From Trichococcus patagoniensis (GTDB lineage: Bacteria; Bacillota; Bacilli; Lactobacillales; Aerococcaceae): 64,000 nucleotides of DNA. Under the pieces are notes generated by a model. That model was not told the origin of the DNA and did not search any database. It worked only from the letters and a program-made list of their open reading frames with translations. This document shows positions 56,473-64,000 of this stretch, piece after piece (within the stretch, counting starts at the first letter, position 1; each line of letters starts with the position of its first letter). Location: positions 124,001 to 188,000 of the forward strand of contig NZ_QAOM01000004.1 of the NCBI RefSeq assembly GCF_003051085.1. The letters are read 5' to 3'. The position numbers and the translations under genes are program-made.

Positions 56473-57021
56473 TTATTGAACTTTCGCGGTTTTGCTCAAT
56501 TGGATGCCGGACTTTTTGCAGACATAAGCAGTTGTGAAGTCGGTTACGTATGCGCCTACAGCATTCATCACAAGCCCGACAAGCAGATAGCGGATAGCCA
56601 GTGGTGTGGTGCTCAAGCCTAACGTTTCAACGCCTGAAGCAATTCCCAGGAATACGAACAATTCACCTGCATTGATATGTGGGAAAAGACCGTTACTCGT
56701 GTGGTTGTATTGCGCAAGTGCCGCGTAGAAACTTGGCTTGTAGAATTCTGGCAAAAATCTTCCTAAGGTGAATGATGCGGGATTCCCCAACATGAAGGCT
56801 GCCAAGAAAGGCAAAATACAGTTTCTGACCAAGGAATACTTGGAGAAGCGTTGTGCGAGGCCATTGATTTTTTCCTCACCGATCAGTTTAATCACGACGT
56901 TCATGAATACCATCAGCATCAAGACGATTGGGACGATGCCGGTCATCCAGCTCATAAATGTATTTGCACCTAATTGAAATAATCCGATAAAGCTTTCTGC
57001 ACCTTTAACTAGAAAGTCCAT
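56473..57021 (-). CDS. srlA: PTS glucitol/sorbitol-specific EIIC component
   Basis: This 182-residue membrane protein is the EIIC-Gut component. It has four or five hydrophobic segments with SWMTGIVPIVLMLMVFMNVV, FLAAFMLGNPASFTLGRFLP and VETLGLSTTPLAIRYLLVG. Together with the EIIC2 part of SrlE it forms the sorbitol channel. GGAG lies 8 nt before the ATG at 57021; an in-frame GTG three codons upstream overlaps that site. Confidence 0.92.
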   Translation of the reverse strand: MDFLVKGAESFIGLFQLGANTFMSWMTGIVPIVLMLMVFMNVVIKLIGEEKINGLAQRFSKYSLVRNCILPFLAAFMLGNPASFTLGRFLPEFYKPSFYAALAQYNHTSNGLFPHINAGELFVFLGIASGVETLGLSTTPLAIRYLLVGLVMNAVGAYVTDFTTAYVCKKSGIQLSKTAKVQ

Positions 57022-57061
57022 ATTTAACACTCCTTATTATATGTATTATTTCTTACACGAT

Positions 57062-57514
57062 TTACCCGAACTTAATGTTTGTAATTTTTTTGGTCAGTTC
57101 CTTAAATGGCGATTCTTTCTCCGGAATGATTTCTCCGTTGATGAACATCCGGTAATTAGTGACCGCATTCATGATGGTTTTGCGCGTGATCTTTATTTCC
57201 GACAGCACATCCGGATCCTCCGCTTTGATGGCTTCGATCAGTCTGCCGTTGAAATTGTTGTATGGTTTGAACCTGGCCAAGATTGTTGTCCCCTGAAGCT
57301 TTTTGCCTCTGACGATGACGCCTTCCGCATCCAGTTGGAACATGATGATCGTTCCGGAAGTCAGTTTCCCTGCCCGTTTGCCTATCGCAACTCTGCCGTC
57401 CGCCTTCAATTCGTTGTATTCAGTGCCGAAATGTTTGATCTGAAAAAAACCCAATGCGCTTTGGATCAAAAAAGCGCCGACAACCAGAATACCTAATGCA
57501 AGCATATTATTCAT
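57062..57514 (-). CDS. srlM: Glucitol operon activator protein GutM
   Basis: This 150-residue protein starts with one hydrophobic segment (MLALGILVVGAFLIQSALGF) and continues as a soluble GutM domain (FGTEYNELKADGRVAIGKRA, GKKLQGTTILARFKPYNNF). GutM proteins support activation of sorbitol genes together with the PRD regulator; the mechanism is not well known. It starts directly after the srlR stop codon with AGAGGT upstream. Confidence 0.88.
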   Translation of the reverse strand: MNNMLALGILVVGAFLIQSALGFFQIKHFGTEYNELKADGRVAIGKRAGKLTSGTIIMFQLDAEGVIVRGKKLQGTTILARFKPYNNFNGRLIEAIKAEDPDVLSEIKITRKTIMNAVTNYRMFINGEIIPEKESPFKELTKKITNIKFG

Positions 57515-59395
57515 CTATTTTGTACCTCTTTTCTCCAGCATCTCAATCAACCCTTGTACATCATCCACTTTTTTCAAATCATTGATCAAAGTGGGATCAT
57601 TGATGACCTTAAAGACAAAATCATACACTTGCATCAATATTCTTTCTTGCTGCTCAGAAATGTTCTCGGGTGTCACCAGAAATAACATCAAGGAAAAAGC
57701 ATCATTGCGGTTGGCCATCGTGATGTTTCCCAGGACAAACACCAACTTATTGATGTTGGGGTCGGTCAAATGCGGGAAAGCTACCTTATTTTCGTAAATC
57801 ATCGTATGTCGTTCTTCTTTTTCCACGAACCGGTCCAGGATATCCTCGGACAGACGATATCTTCTGGAAAGGTAGGACATGATTTCTTCCAAATAATCAA
57901 AGTAACCCATTTGACCTTTCAGATTGATGAGGTGATAACTGATGTTCTCATTCGTCAGGTATTTGATGTTATATTGATCTTTCTCCACCGCATAGATCTT
58001 TTGGGCCAAATCATCCGGGCTGACCAATCTGTCGATCTTGATGACAGGGACTTCGGTATCCACGGAGATCTCTTCGGTTGTGAACAGCAGTCGGAATCGC
58101 TTCAATTTTTCTTTCGGCAGACTGTCGGTGTTCAGGTGAACGATATTCATCTCATTTCCGACTATTTCTTTGATCTGCCTGCTGATCAGCTCAAAACTCC
58201 CTCTTCCAAGATTAGTGATGATGCCGACATCCTTTGTACTTTTCCCTTTGGAATCGTTCGCTTGCCTTTCGTCCAGCATCAGTGCGTAATACACAGCCAG
58301 ATAGCTGATGTCATCCGCGCTGGCGCTCAATTGGTACAACCGATTCAGTTCGGAAAGCGAAATCTTCGCCAACTCGAAAGCCAAAGGATACTTGAGTTTG
58401 ATCTGTTCCAGATACAGATCCGTATTCGGAATCCGGAAGACGAGCCTGTTAATCAAGAAAAGCAGATGATATTTGACTTTATTGAAGAAGGCTTCTTCAT
58501 CGATCTCGATCATGACCTGATCGCGTACCGTCTGCAGCATGCTGGAAACGACTTGTCTCAAAACCTCTTCGTTTTCGGTATTCTCCGTTCCTTTTACGTA
58601 AGCGGAGTTCCTTGTGTTGATCGGAAAAGAGAGAAAAGCAATTTCATGGTCATTCAATGAAACCGAAAATTTCTTTTGCAACAGTTGGATATAGGCGATG
58701 ATGTTTGCCGAATCCGCTTCGAAGTTTTTGTACATCGGGATCTCGGAATCGATCGTATGTCCCTGCGCTACTCTGTGAACGCTTACAGCCAAAGCCTTAT
58801 AAAGCAGTTCTTTTGCCTGCTCATCCAACTTGTAGGCTTGGCCTAGTCCGTCAAGTGCCCCCTGAATTTCTTGGTCCGGCAGAAAGGTCATCTGCAGCAG
58901 CTCGAAGACTTCATAGATGAGAACCAGGCGGGTGCCGAATTCACTGCACTGGAAGGTGATGCCTTTGTTCGGAATTCCGACGACTTTCGCATTGTATTTC
59001 TCCAAAAGCAGCTTCAGCTTTTTAAGGTCGTTATTCACAGTGCTCCTGCTTACGCTCATTTCTTCGGAGAGGTCTCCGATATTCAGATACTCTTCTGTGC
59101 AGATCAAGCGGTATAACAGATAAGCGACTCTGCATTCTACTTTATTGAAGTCCTGATGGATGTTGTAACGAAGTGTGTTGAATATGTTCACCCCCTCCTT
59201 TCTGACGATGGCTACTTGCGATTCCTCCGTGTGCCGGATTGTTAAGAACCCCTTGTAGACATCGTTCAATTCCGAAATGATCGTTTTGATCTGATAGCTG
59301 TTTTTTCCCGATGCTTCCTCGAGACTTTGAAAATCTGTGTCTTGATTTGAAAGTAAACTTCTCAGCAAAACTTCTCTATCGCTTGCCGTTGACAT
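57515..59395 (-). CDS. srlR: PRD-containing sorbitol operon activator (BglG/MtlR type)
   Basis: This 626-residue regulator has N-terminal helix-turn-helix domains (LNIGDLSEEMSVSRSTVNND). PRD1 (about 170-280) and PRD2 (about 290-390) follow, including HRVAQGHTIDSEIP with conserved His and SLNDHEIAFLSFPI. Next are an EIIB-Gat-like part (GIITNLGRGSFELI, about 400-490) and a C-terminal EIIA-like domain (about 500-620) with MIYENKVAFPHLTD, whose His is the expected phosphorylation site. The predicted role is transcription activation of its own operon, controlled by PTS phosphorylation. GGGGG lies 7 nt before the ATG. Confidence 0.92.
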   Translation of the reverse strand: MSTASDREVLLRSLLSNQDTDFQSLEEASGKNSYQIKTIISELNDVYKGFLTIRHTEESQVAIVRKEGVNIFNTLRYNIHQDFNKVECRVAYLLYRLICTEEYLNIGDLSEEMSVSRSTVNNDLKKLKLLLEKYNAKVVGIPNKGITFQCSEFGTRLVLIYEVFELLQMTFLPDQEIQGALDGLGQAYKLDEQAKELLYKALAVSVHRVAQGHTIDSEIPMYKNFEADSANIIAYIQLLQKKFSVSLNDHEIAFLSFPINTRNSAYVKGTENTENEEVLRQVVSSMLQTVRDQVMIEIDEEAFFNKVKYHLLFLINRLVFRIPNTDLYLEQIKLKYPLAFELAKISLSELNRLYQLSASADDISYLAVYYALMLDERQANDSKGKSTKDVGIITNLGRGSFELISRQIKEIVGNEMNIVHLNTDSLPKEKLKRFRLLFTTEEISVDTEVPVIKIDRLVSPDDLAQKIYAVEKDQYNIKYLTNENISYHLINLKGQMGYFDYLEEIMSYLSRRYRLSEDILDRFVEKEERHTMIYENKVAFPHLTDPNINKLVFVLGNITMANRNDAFSLMLFLVTPENISEQQERILMQVYDFVFKVINDPTLINDLKKVDDVQGLIEMLEKRGTK

Positions 59396-59410
59396 GTAAA
59401 TGCCCCCATA

Positions 59411-60214
59411 CTATCCTCTAGATTTCCCGCCTGTAATGTTGATTGTTGTACCAGTGATATAAGCGGATTTGTTGGAAGATAAGAATGCAACCAAGTAGCC
59501 GATTTCATCCAATTTTCCGACGCGCCCCAGTGGAATGCTCTTTTCATACCCTGTGTCCAATTGCTCAACCGGTATGTTTCTTGTGTAAGCCAATGCTTCA
59601 TTGTAGGCAGGAGTTGTCAATCCTGTTTTTTCGTTGATCCCCGGTGCGATACCGACGACTTTGATGCCAAATTTCCCAAGTTCTTTTGCCCATGACCGCG
59701 TGTAAGAATTTGTAGCGCCTTTAGTTGCTGAATAGATGCTTTGACCGACCGAACCTTCCATGCCGGACTCGGAAGAGATATTGATGATTGTGCCTTCCAC
59801 TTTGTTCTTCAGCATGTTTCTGACGACGGCTTGGGTAGTGAATACCATTCCTTTTTGATTGACTGCTGTCATTTTGTCGAATGAGGCTTCATCGATTTCG
59901 TAGTTTCTTTCGTCACTGTAGACATCCACCAATAAACGCGGCAAGTTCATGCCTGCATTATTGACCAAGACATCGATCTTGCCAAATTTCTCAACAGCTT
60001 TTTCGACCATTGCCTCGATACTCTCGATGGAAGTCACATCTGTCTTCACATTCAGTTTACCATAAACACTTGTTCCCGTTTCAACACTTAAATCCGCTAC
60101 AACGACGTTTGCGCCTTGTTCTTTCAAGTGATCCGCGATGTGTAATCCGATGCCTGAATTTCCTCCTGTAACGATAACCGTTTTTCCGTCTAATTCCAAC
60201 CAGTTGTTTGCCAT
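59411..60214 (-). CDS. srlD: Sorbitol-6-phosphate 2-dehydrogenase
   Basis: This 267-residue short-chain dehydrogenase converts sorbitol 6-phosphate to fructose 6-phosphate with NAD+. The cofactor motif is TGGNSGIGLHIADHL and the structural motif is VLVNNAGMNLPRLLVD. The catalytic Ser/Tyr/Lys are in INISSESGMEGSVG and YSATKGATNSYTRSWAKE; C-terminal ITGTTINITGGKSRG is typical of SrlD. AAAGGGG precedes the ATG. First gene of the seven-gene sorbitol operon. Confidence 0.94.
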   Translation of the reverse strand: MANNWLELDGKTVIVTGGNSGIGLHIADHLKEQGANVVVADLSVETGTSVYGKLNVKTDVTSIESIEAMVEKAVEKFGKIDVLVNNAGMNLPRLLVDVYSDERNYEIDEASFDKMTAVNQKGMVFTTQAVVRNMLKNKVEGTIINISSESGMEGSVGQSIYSATKGATNSYTRSWAKELGKFGIKVVGIAPGINEKTGLTTPAYNEALAYTRNIPVEQLDTGYEKSIPLGRVGKLDEIGYLVAFLSSNKSAYITGTTINITGGKSRG

Positions 60215-60655
60215 AATTTTTTGTATCCCCTTTCAATCTCTATATTCCAGAGTATAGACCAAATAAAAAATAAATTAATACAGACCTCGGACCGGAAAAG
60301 GTGTCCGGTTTTTGAACTAATTCAACTGCTGGAATTTGGTGGGAGAGGGGTTAACATAATGATGTGGGTCCGATTCAGGAAAAAGCGCGCCATCATTGGG
60401 AAAAACTGATGTTTTACGCTTGCGGTTTCAGGAGCAGCAAAAATTTTTTCAATTAAAATACCGAATTAGTGCAACCATCCCTTCGCTGCAGTGCTATTAT
60501 CTTTGAACTAATCGGACCTGTGAAATTGAAAAAAATAGCAAGGAAACTAGAAATTCTTCGACTTATCAGCAATGCAAACTATTTCATACGTCCCCTTCGA
60601 CGAACCAAATCAAGTACGCTACAATGATGTAAGCAACTTAAAGGAGGAAAACTCA
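60215..60655. promoter_or_regulatory. Divergent control region between the sorbitol operon and the antitoxin gene
   Basis: A TATACT -10 for srlD lies at 60251-60256 on the minus strand without a good -35, as expected for an activated promoter. The segment GGACCGG-aaaaggt-GTCCGG (about 60289-60309) is a short inverted repeat that could bind SrlR. TTACGCTTGCGGTTTCA (60414-60430) is a weak cre-like match. No further ORF is supported here. Confidence 0.35.
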
Positions 60656-60910
60656 ATGCGGATGGTCAACCCTAGCCAAGCTCGAAAAATCTTTTATCAA
60701 TTATTGAAAGATGTCAACGAATCCCATGAACCCGTCTATATATCAGGAAAAAAGGAAGAAAGTGAAGCGGTTATGGTCAGCAAAAAAGATTGGGATGCTA
60801 TCCAAGAAACCTTGTACCTTCGACCTTCTGGAGCAACTGACAGCATCCGCGAACGTAAGCATGAGAACGAATTCGTTGCTCTGGAGGATATCGATTGGGA
60901 TACTCTGTAA
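60656..60910 (+). CDS. YefM/Phd-type antitoxin without an adjacent toxin
   Basis: This 84-residue protein starts MRMVNPSQARKIFYQLLKDV and continues EPVYISGKKEESEAVMVSKK and DWDAIQETLYLRP, the pattern of YefM/Phd antitoxins. These use an N-terminal DNA-binding fold and a C-terminal segment that wraps the toxin. AAAGGAGG lies 8 nt before the ATG. No YoeB/Txe toxin frame follows; a terminator begins about 30 bp after the stop, and upstream is the divergent sorbitol operon. It is either an orphan or acts with a partner elsewhere. Confidence 0.88.
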   Translation: MRMVNPSQARKIFYQLLKDVNESHEPVYISGKKEESEAVMVSKKDWDAIQETLYLRPSGATDSIRERKHENEFVALEDIDWDTL

Positions 60911-60940
60911 AAATAGCAACCTCAAATATGAATGACAGAG

Positions 60941-60968
60941 GACTGTCTTGCTGAGACAGTCTATTTTT
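60941..60968 (+). terminator. Terminator of the antitoxin gene
   Basis: GACTGTCT pairs with AGACAGTC around a 5-nt loop, followed by five T. Confidence 0.82.
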
Positions 60969-61015
60969 GTTTGATCCCTCACTCAGTATAAGGTTAGCGG
61001 GCACTTCACCGGTTC

Positions 61016-61178
61016 CTCCGGTGAACGGAGGACTCGCCGGAGTTCCGCATATATTTTTTTGCGTTCTCCGATGAGGAAAGCTTCGTCGGAGCTGCGGCTG
61101 AATGTTTCCGGTGTCCTCCGGGGGACGGGCGCCTTACCGGAGCTGAGAGCCGATTCCGTCGTTCTCCTCCGATTAACA
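61016..61178. repeat. Array L: four CTCCGG-type inverted repeats
   Basis: Elements begin at 61016, 61066, 61116 and 61167, spaced 50, 50 and 51 bp. The first pairs CTCCGGTGA with TCGCCGGAG; the spacer before the last has GATTCCGTCGTTCT. The array lies outside both convergent units, between the antitoxin terminator and the glmS terminator. Confidence 0.9.
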
Positions 61179-61197
61179 GGCACACATACCAAAAAAA

Positions 61198-61232
61198 GCA
61201 GCACGGAATCCCGTAAATGGGTTCCGTACTGC
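61198..61232 (-). terminator. Terminator of glmS
   Basis: On the minus strand AGCAGTACGGAACCC pairs with GGGATTCCGTGCTGCT and is followed by seven T. Confidence 0.9.
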
Positions 61233-61270
61233 TCGAGTCGATTCATTTAATTGGAATTACTGATAGTTCT

Positions 61271-63079
61271 TTATTCAACCGTAACCGATTTAGCCAAGTT
61301 TCTTGGCTTGTCGACGTCATAGCCACGGTGAAGCGTTGCGTAGTACGCCATCAATTGGGTCGGAACGACTGTCATCAGTGGCGCCAACGCTGGGTGAACA
61401 GCCGGCAAGATGATTTGGTCGTTGTCGTTAGCCAATCCGTCCATCGCGAAGACGCAAGTGTTTGCGCCGCGCGAACGCACTTCTTCGATATTTCCACGGG
61501 TATGGCTTGCCATGTCTGCTTGAGTAATGATAGCCAATACAGGTGTTCCTTCTTCGATCAAGGCGATCGTACCGTGCTTCAATTCGCCGGCAGCAAAGCC
61601 TTCCGTCTGGATATAAGAAATTTCTTTCAGTTTCAAAGCAGCTTCCATCGATACGAAGTAATCCAAACCGCGTCCGATGTAGAAAGCATTGCGGGTGTTC
61701 GGCAAGTAGATGTCGGCCAATTCAGCGATGCGCTCTTTGTCATCGATGATCGCTTCCATCGCATTTGCGACGATCCCTAATTCATGGACCATGTCGATGC
61801 CCATATCATGACCGATTTTCGCGCCTAACGCATCCGACAAGACGGCCAAGACAGCGATTTGCGCCGTGTAAGCTTTTGTTGAAGCGACTGCGATCTCAGG
61901 ACCTGCATGCAACAGCAACGTGTAGTCCGCTTCACGCGACAAGGTTGAACCAGCCACGTTTGTGATCGTCAAAGCTGGGTATCCCCATTCTTTTACTTTC
62001 ACCAATACTTGGCGGCTATCCGCAGTCTCCCCACTTTGGGTAAGGAAGATAAAGAACGGATTGCCTTTCAATAGGGGTGGGTTGTAGGAAAATTCGCTGG
62101 CGACATGCACTTCTGTCGGGATCTGTGCAATTTTTTCCAGATAATGTTTCCCTACCCAACCGGAATGGTAGCTTGTTCCGCAAGCAACGATATGGATGCG
62201 GTCAGCTTCTAACATAGCAGTGACCAATTCTTCAGGAACAGTCAAGCGACCTTCTGCGTTTTGGTATCTTTGGATGATGTTACGCATAACAGCAGGCTGC
62301 TCATCGATTTCTTTCAACATGTAGTAAGGATATGTCCCTTTTTCCAGGTCGCTGGCATCGATTTGGGCCGTATACGGATTACGGATTACTGTTTTTCCGT
62401 CCAACTTTTCGATTGTGACGCCATCAGCCGTCAATGTGATCATTTCACCGTCATGGATCTCCACATATTGATTCGTGATCTGAACAGTAGCCATCGCATC
62501 ACTGGCAACGACGTTGAAGTCATCGCCCAAACCGATCAACATTGGGCTTTTGTTTTTGGCCGCGTAAAAGACGTCCGGTGCTTGTGCATCCACTAAAGCG
62601 AAAGCGTAGGATCCTTTTACGATCGACAAAGCGCGGCGCAAAGCTTCTTTACCATCCAAGTTTTCATCCGCAGCAAGTTTACCGATCAGCTGGACAACGA
62701 TTTCCGTATCCGTTTGGCTGACGAAAGTAACACCCGGGAAGTATTCATCCTTGATTTCTTTGAAGTTCTCGATGACTCCGTTGTGGACCAATGTAAAACG
62801 GCCATCCGCCGATTGATGCGGGTGCGCATTCTCTGCACTCGGCACGCCATGCGTTGCCCATCTTGTATGTCCGATGCCTACATGCGCATCGACCTGCTTG
62901 TCGACGATTGCACGCAAATCCGCGATGCGGCCTTTTTCCTTGAACACATGACCTTGGTTCTCAGCGTCTACGACAAAAATACCGGCTGAATCATAACCAC
63001 GGTATTCCAATTTCTCTAATCCATGCAACAATACCTCTTGTACATTGCCTTTTCCTACATATCCAACTATTCCACACAT
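61271..63079 (-). CDS. glmS: Glutamine:fructose-6-phosphate aminotransferase GlmS
   Basis: This 602-residue enzyme makes glucosamine 6-phosphate for cell-wall precursors. The N-terminal glutaminase has the nucleophile Cys2 (MCGIVGYVG) and [19 protein letters not shown]. Two SIS isomerase domains follow, with [20 protein letters not shown] and [14 protein letters not shown] in the first and [20 protein letters not shown] in the second. The tail [15 protein letters not shown] is typical. AAAGGGG lies upstream of the ATG. Expression is controlled by the self-cleaving glmS ribozyme in its leader. Confidence 0.98.
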   Translation of the reverse strand: MCGIVGYVGKGNVQEVLLHGLEKLEYRGYDSAGIFVVDAENQGHVFKEKGRIADLRAIVDKQVDAHVGIGHTRWATHGVPSAENAHPHQSADGRFTLVHNGVIENFKEIKDEYFPGVTFVSQTDTEIVVQLIGKLAADENLDGKEALRRALSIVKGSYAFALVDAQAPDVFYAAKNKSPMLIGLGDDFNVVASDAMATVQITNQYVEIHDGEMITLTADGVTIEKLDGKTVIRNPYTAQIDASDLEKGTYPYYMLKEIDEQPAVMRNIIQRYQNAEGRLTVPEELVTAMLEADRIHIVACGTSYHSGWVGKHYLEKIAQIPTEVHVASEFSYNPPLLKGNPFFIFLTQSGETADSRQVLVKVKEWGYPALTITNVAGSTLSREADYTLLLHAGPEIAVASTKAYTAQIAVLAVLSDALGAKIGHDMGIDMVHELGIVANAMEAIIDDKERIAELADIYLPNTRNAFYIGRGLDYFVSMEAALKLKEISYIQTEGFAAGELKHGTIALIEEGTPVLAIITQADMASHTRGNIEEVRSRGANTCVFAMDGLANDNDQIILPAVHPALAPLMTVVPTQLMAYYATLHRGYDVDKPRNLAKSVTVE

Positions 63080-63124
63080 AAGCGTAAAAATCCCCTTTTA
63101 TCTCGATTTTTTCTGGGTGTGGGG

Positions 63125-63288
63125 ATTGATCTCTGTAAGACCGTTTCGGGCTCTGAGGCCGCAAAAGGGTCTTTTTTGCTTCAATCCTGTAGACTACACT
63201 TGCCTTGGGTCATCCGCCGAATCCTTCGATAAACCCAATCCTCGTCACTTCAGGGCCAATGTTCCTGTGCTCCCTGAAGTCTGGCGCT
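63125..63288 (-). ncRNA. glmS self-cleaving ribozyme
   Basis: On the minus strand the conserved core reads ATA/GCGCCAG, with predicted cleavage between 63288 and 63287. GACGAGG, GGGTTTATCG and TTCGGCGGATGACCC then follow in the order of known glmS ribozymes. A further paired segment, GACCCTTTTGC to GGTC, closes the 3' part. Binding of glucosamine 6-phosphate should trigger cleavage and message decay, giving feedback on glmS. Confidence 0.96.
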
Positions 63289-63341
63289 ATCCATTTGCTC
63301 TTCCTCTATCCTCCTAGCCTTATATTTTCCAGAATACATGC

Positions 63342-63371
63342 ATTTTATCCTACAAACAGTTCTATTGTCAA
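63342..63371 (-). promoter_or_regulatory. glmS promoter
   Basis: Minus-strand TTGACA (63366-63371), 18 bp, TAAAAT (63342-63347), placing the start about 45 nt before the ribozyme cleavage site. Confidence 0.75.
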
Positions 63372-63434
63372 AATGTTTTTAATCTTGTTTCACTCGTGAT
63401 GCCGGTTTCAGACATTATTTAAGAAAAAATTATA

Positions 63435-63472
63435 CTCGTTGGGCCGATTGACTCAGTCAATCGGCCCAACGA
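63435..63472 (-). terminator. Terminator of mtlD
   Basis: CTCGTTGGGCCGATTGA pairs with TCAATCGGCCCAACGAG; the minus strand continues TATAATTTTTTC. Confidence 0.88.
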
Positions 63473-63506
63473 GCACAGTTTGCATACCCAAAATGGAAAG
63501 CCGTGC

Positions 63507-64000
63507 TTAGGCTACTTTATAAGCGTACTTCTCGACGTTCTGTTTGATGCTGCCCAGGATTTTTTGATTGTCGATCCCGGTTATTTCCGGAATGATTTTA
63601 TCCAAGCCTTTTTGCAGGATCATTTCTTTCAGTTCTTGACATTGTTCATCTTCCGGGTCGAAATAATTGAAGACCATTCCGATCGTTTCCAGCAAGTGGA
63701 ACGGCATCTCATCGAGTTGGGTCAATTCAACCATCGGACGGATGAAGCGCTCATGATTGCCCAACTTTCTCAGAGGCGTACGCGCCACCCGGGAAATCGC
63801 GTCGGAAATGTATTTGTTTTGGAAACGGCCGATGATTTTCTCGATATATTTCTCATGTTCCGCTGCATCGAATCCCCATTTCGCGATCAACAATTTGCCG
63901 GTTTCATGCAAGACGGAACGCAATTGGATGACGACCAGATGATCCTGCATCGCTTCATCGATGGTTTCGTAGCCCTGCAGAGCGCCTGTGTAAGCTACCG
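63507..64000 (-). CDS. mtlD: Mannitol-1-phosphate 5-dehydrogenase MtlD, C-terminal part
   Basis: The 5' part lies beyond the right edge; about 164 C-terminal residues are visible. They match MtlD: AYTGALQGYETIDEAM, then LRSVLHETGKLLIAKWGF, YIEKIIGRFQNKYISDAISR and VARTPLRKLGNHERFIRP, the last containing catalytic-domain residues of polyol-specific long-chain dehydrogenases. The enzyme converts mannitol 1-phosphate to fructose 6-phosphate. A strong terminator follows the stop, so it ends its operon; mannitol PTS genes are expected further right. Confidence 0.93.
   Translation of the reverse strand, partial: VAYTGALQGYETIDEAMQDHLVVIQLRSVLHETGKLLIAKWGFDAAEHEKYIEKIIGRFQNKYISDAISRVARTPLRKLGNHERFIRPMVELTQLDEMPFHLLETIGMVFNYFDPEDEQCQELKEMILQKGLDKIIPEITGIDNQKILGSIKQNVEKYAYKVA

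Overview
The window looks like chromosome from a fermentative low-GC Gram-positive bacterium of the order Lactobacillales. The best guess is a Carnobacteriaceae member such as Trichococcus; this is inferred from gene content and roughly balanced base composition, with no marker gene present. Supporting signs are strong AGGAGG-type ribosome sites, intrinsic terminators with T-runs, CcpA-type cre sites, a glmS ribozyme, a tRNA-Cys T-box leader, a TPP riboswitch and several PTS or phospho-sugar functions. No rRNA, tRNA, CRISPR, phage gene or insertion sequence was seen.

Layout. 1-7234: maltodextrin ABC importer (malE, start of malF) divergent from three GH13 glucosidases, with three LacI/MalR-like operators between them. 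7823-11979: xylAB divergent from xylR. 12221-18199: an RraA-family protein, malic enzyme and a 2-hydroxycarboxylate transporter, divergent from a CitA/CitB-type two-component pair (maeEP/maeKR). 18448-23004: phospho-beta-glucosidase, small envelope proteins and an alanine/sodium symporter. 23090-28433: metal-handling genes (separate HMA protein, P1B ATPase with CPG motif, cysteine-rich Crp/Fnr regulator) interleaved with the T-box-controlled cystine transporter tcyP. 28892-42415: mixed housekeeping genes, two ABC exporters, a MalY/PatB lyase and a lactate dehydrogenase-family enzyme. 42416-50095: paired long hairpins, an unrecognised 467-residue protein, a broken gene, an AraC regulator and a two-component system divergent from a small secreted protein. 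50414-54302: riboswitch-controlled thiamine uptake and salvage operon (tenA-ykoE-ykoD-ykoC). 54340-60214: complete sorbitol PTS operon (srlD-srlR-srlM-srlA-srlE-srlB-aldolase). 60656-64000: orphan YefM-type antitoxin, glmS with its ribozyme, and the 3' end of mtlD.

The most unusual content lies between genes. At least eleven intergenic spaces hold tandem arrays of short inverted repeats spaced 50-52 bp apart. Four arrays have private sequences (periods exactly 52, 51, 52 and 52 bp) and seven share a CTCCGG...CCGGAG element. They often lie beyond the intrinsic terminator and the spacing is close to five turns of B-DNA, so a role at DNA level is more likely than an RNA role. A second family consists of roughly 100-nt hairpins: a tandem pair at 42430-42648 in which stem sequences differ but pairing is kept, and a similar one between malE and malF.
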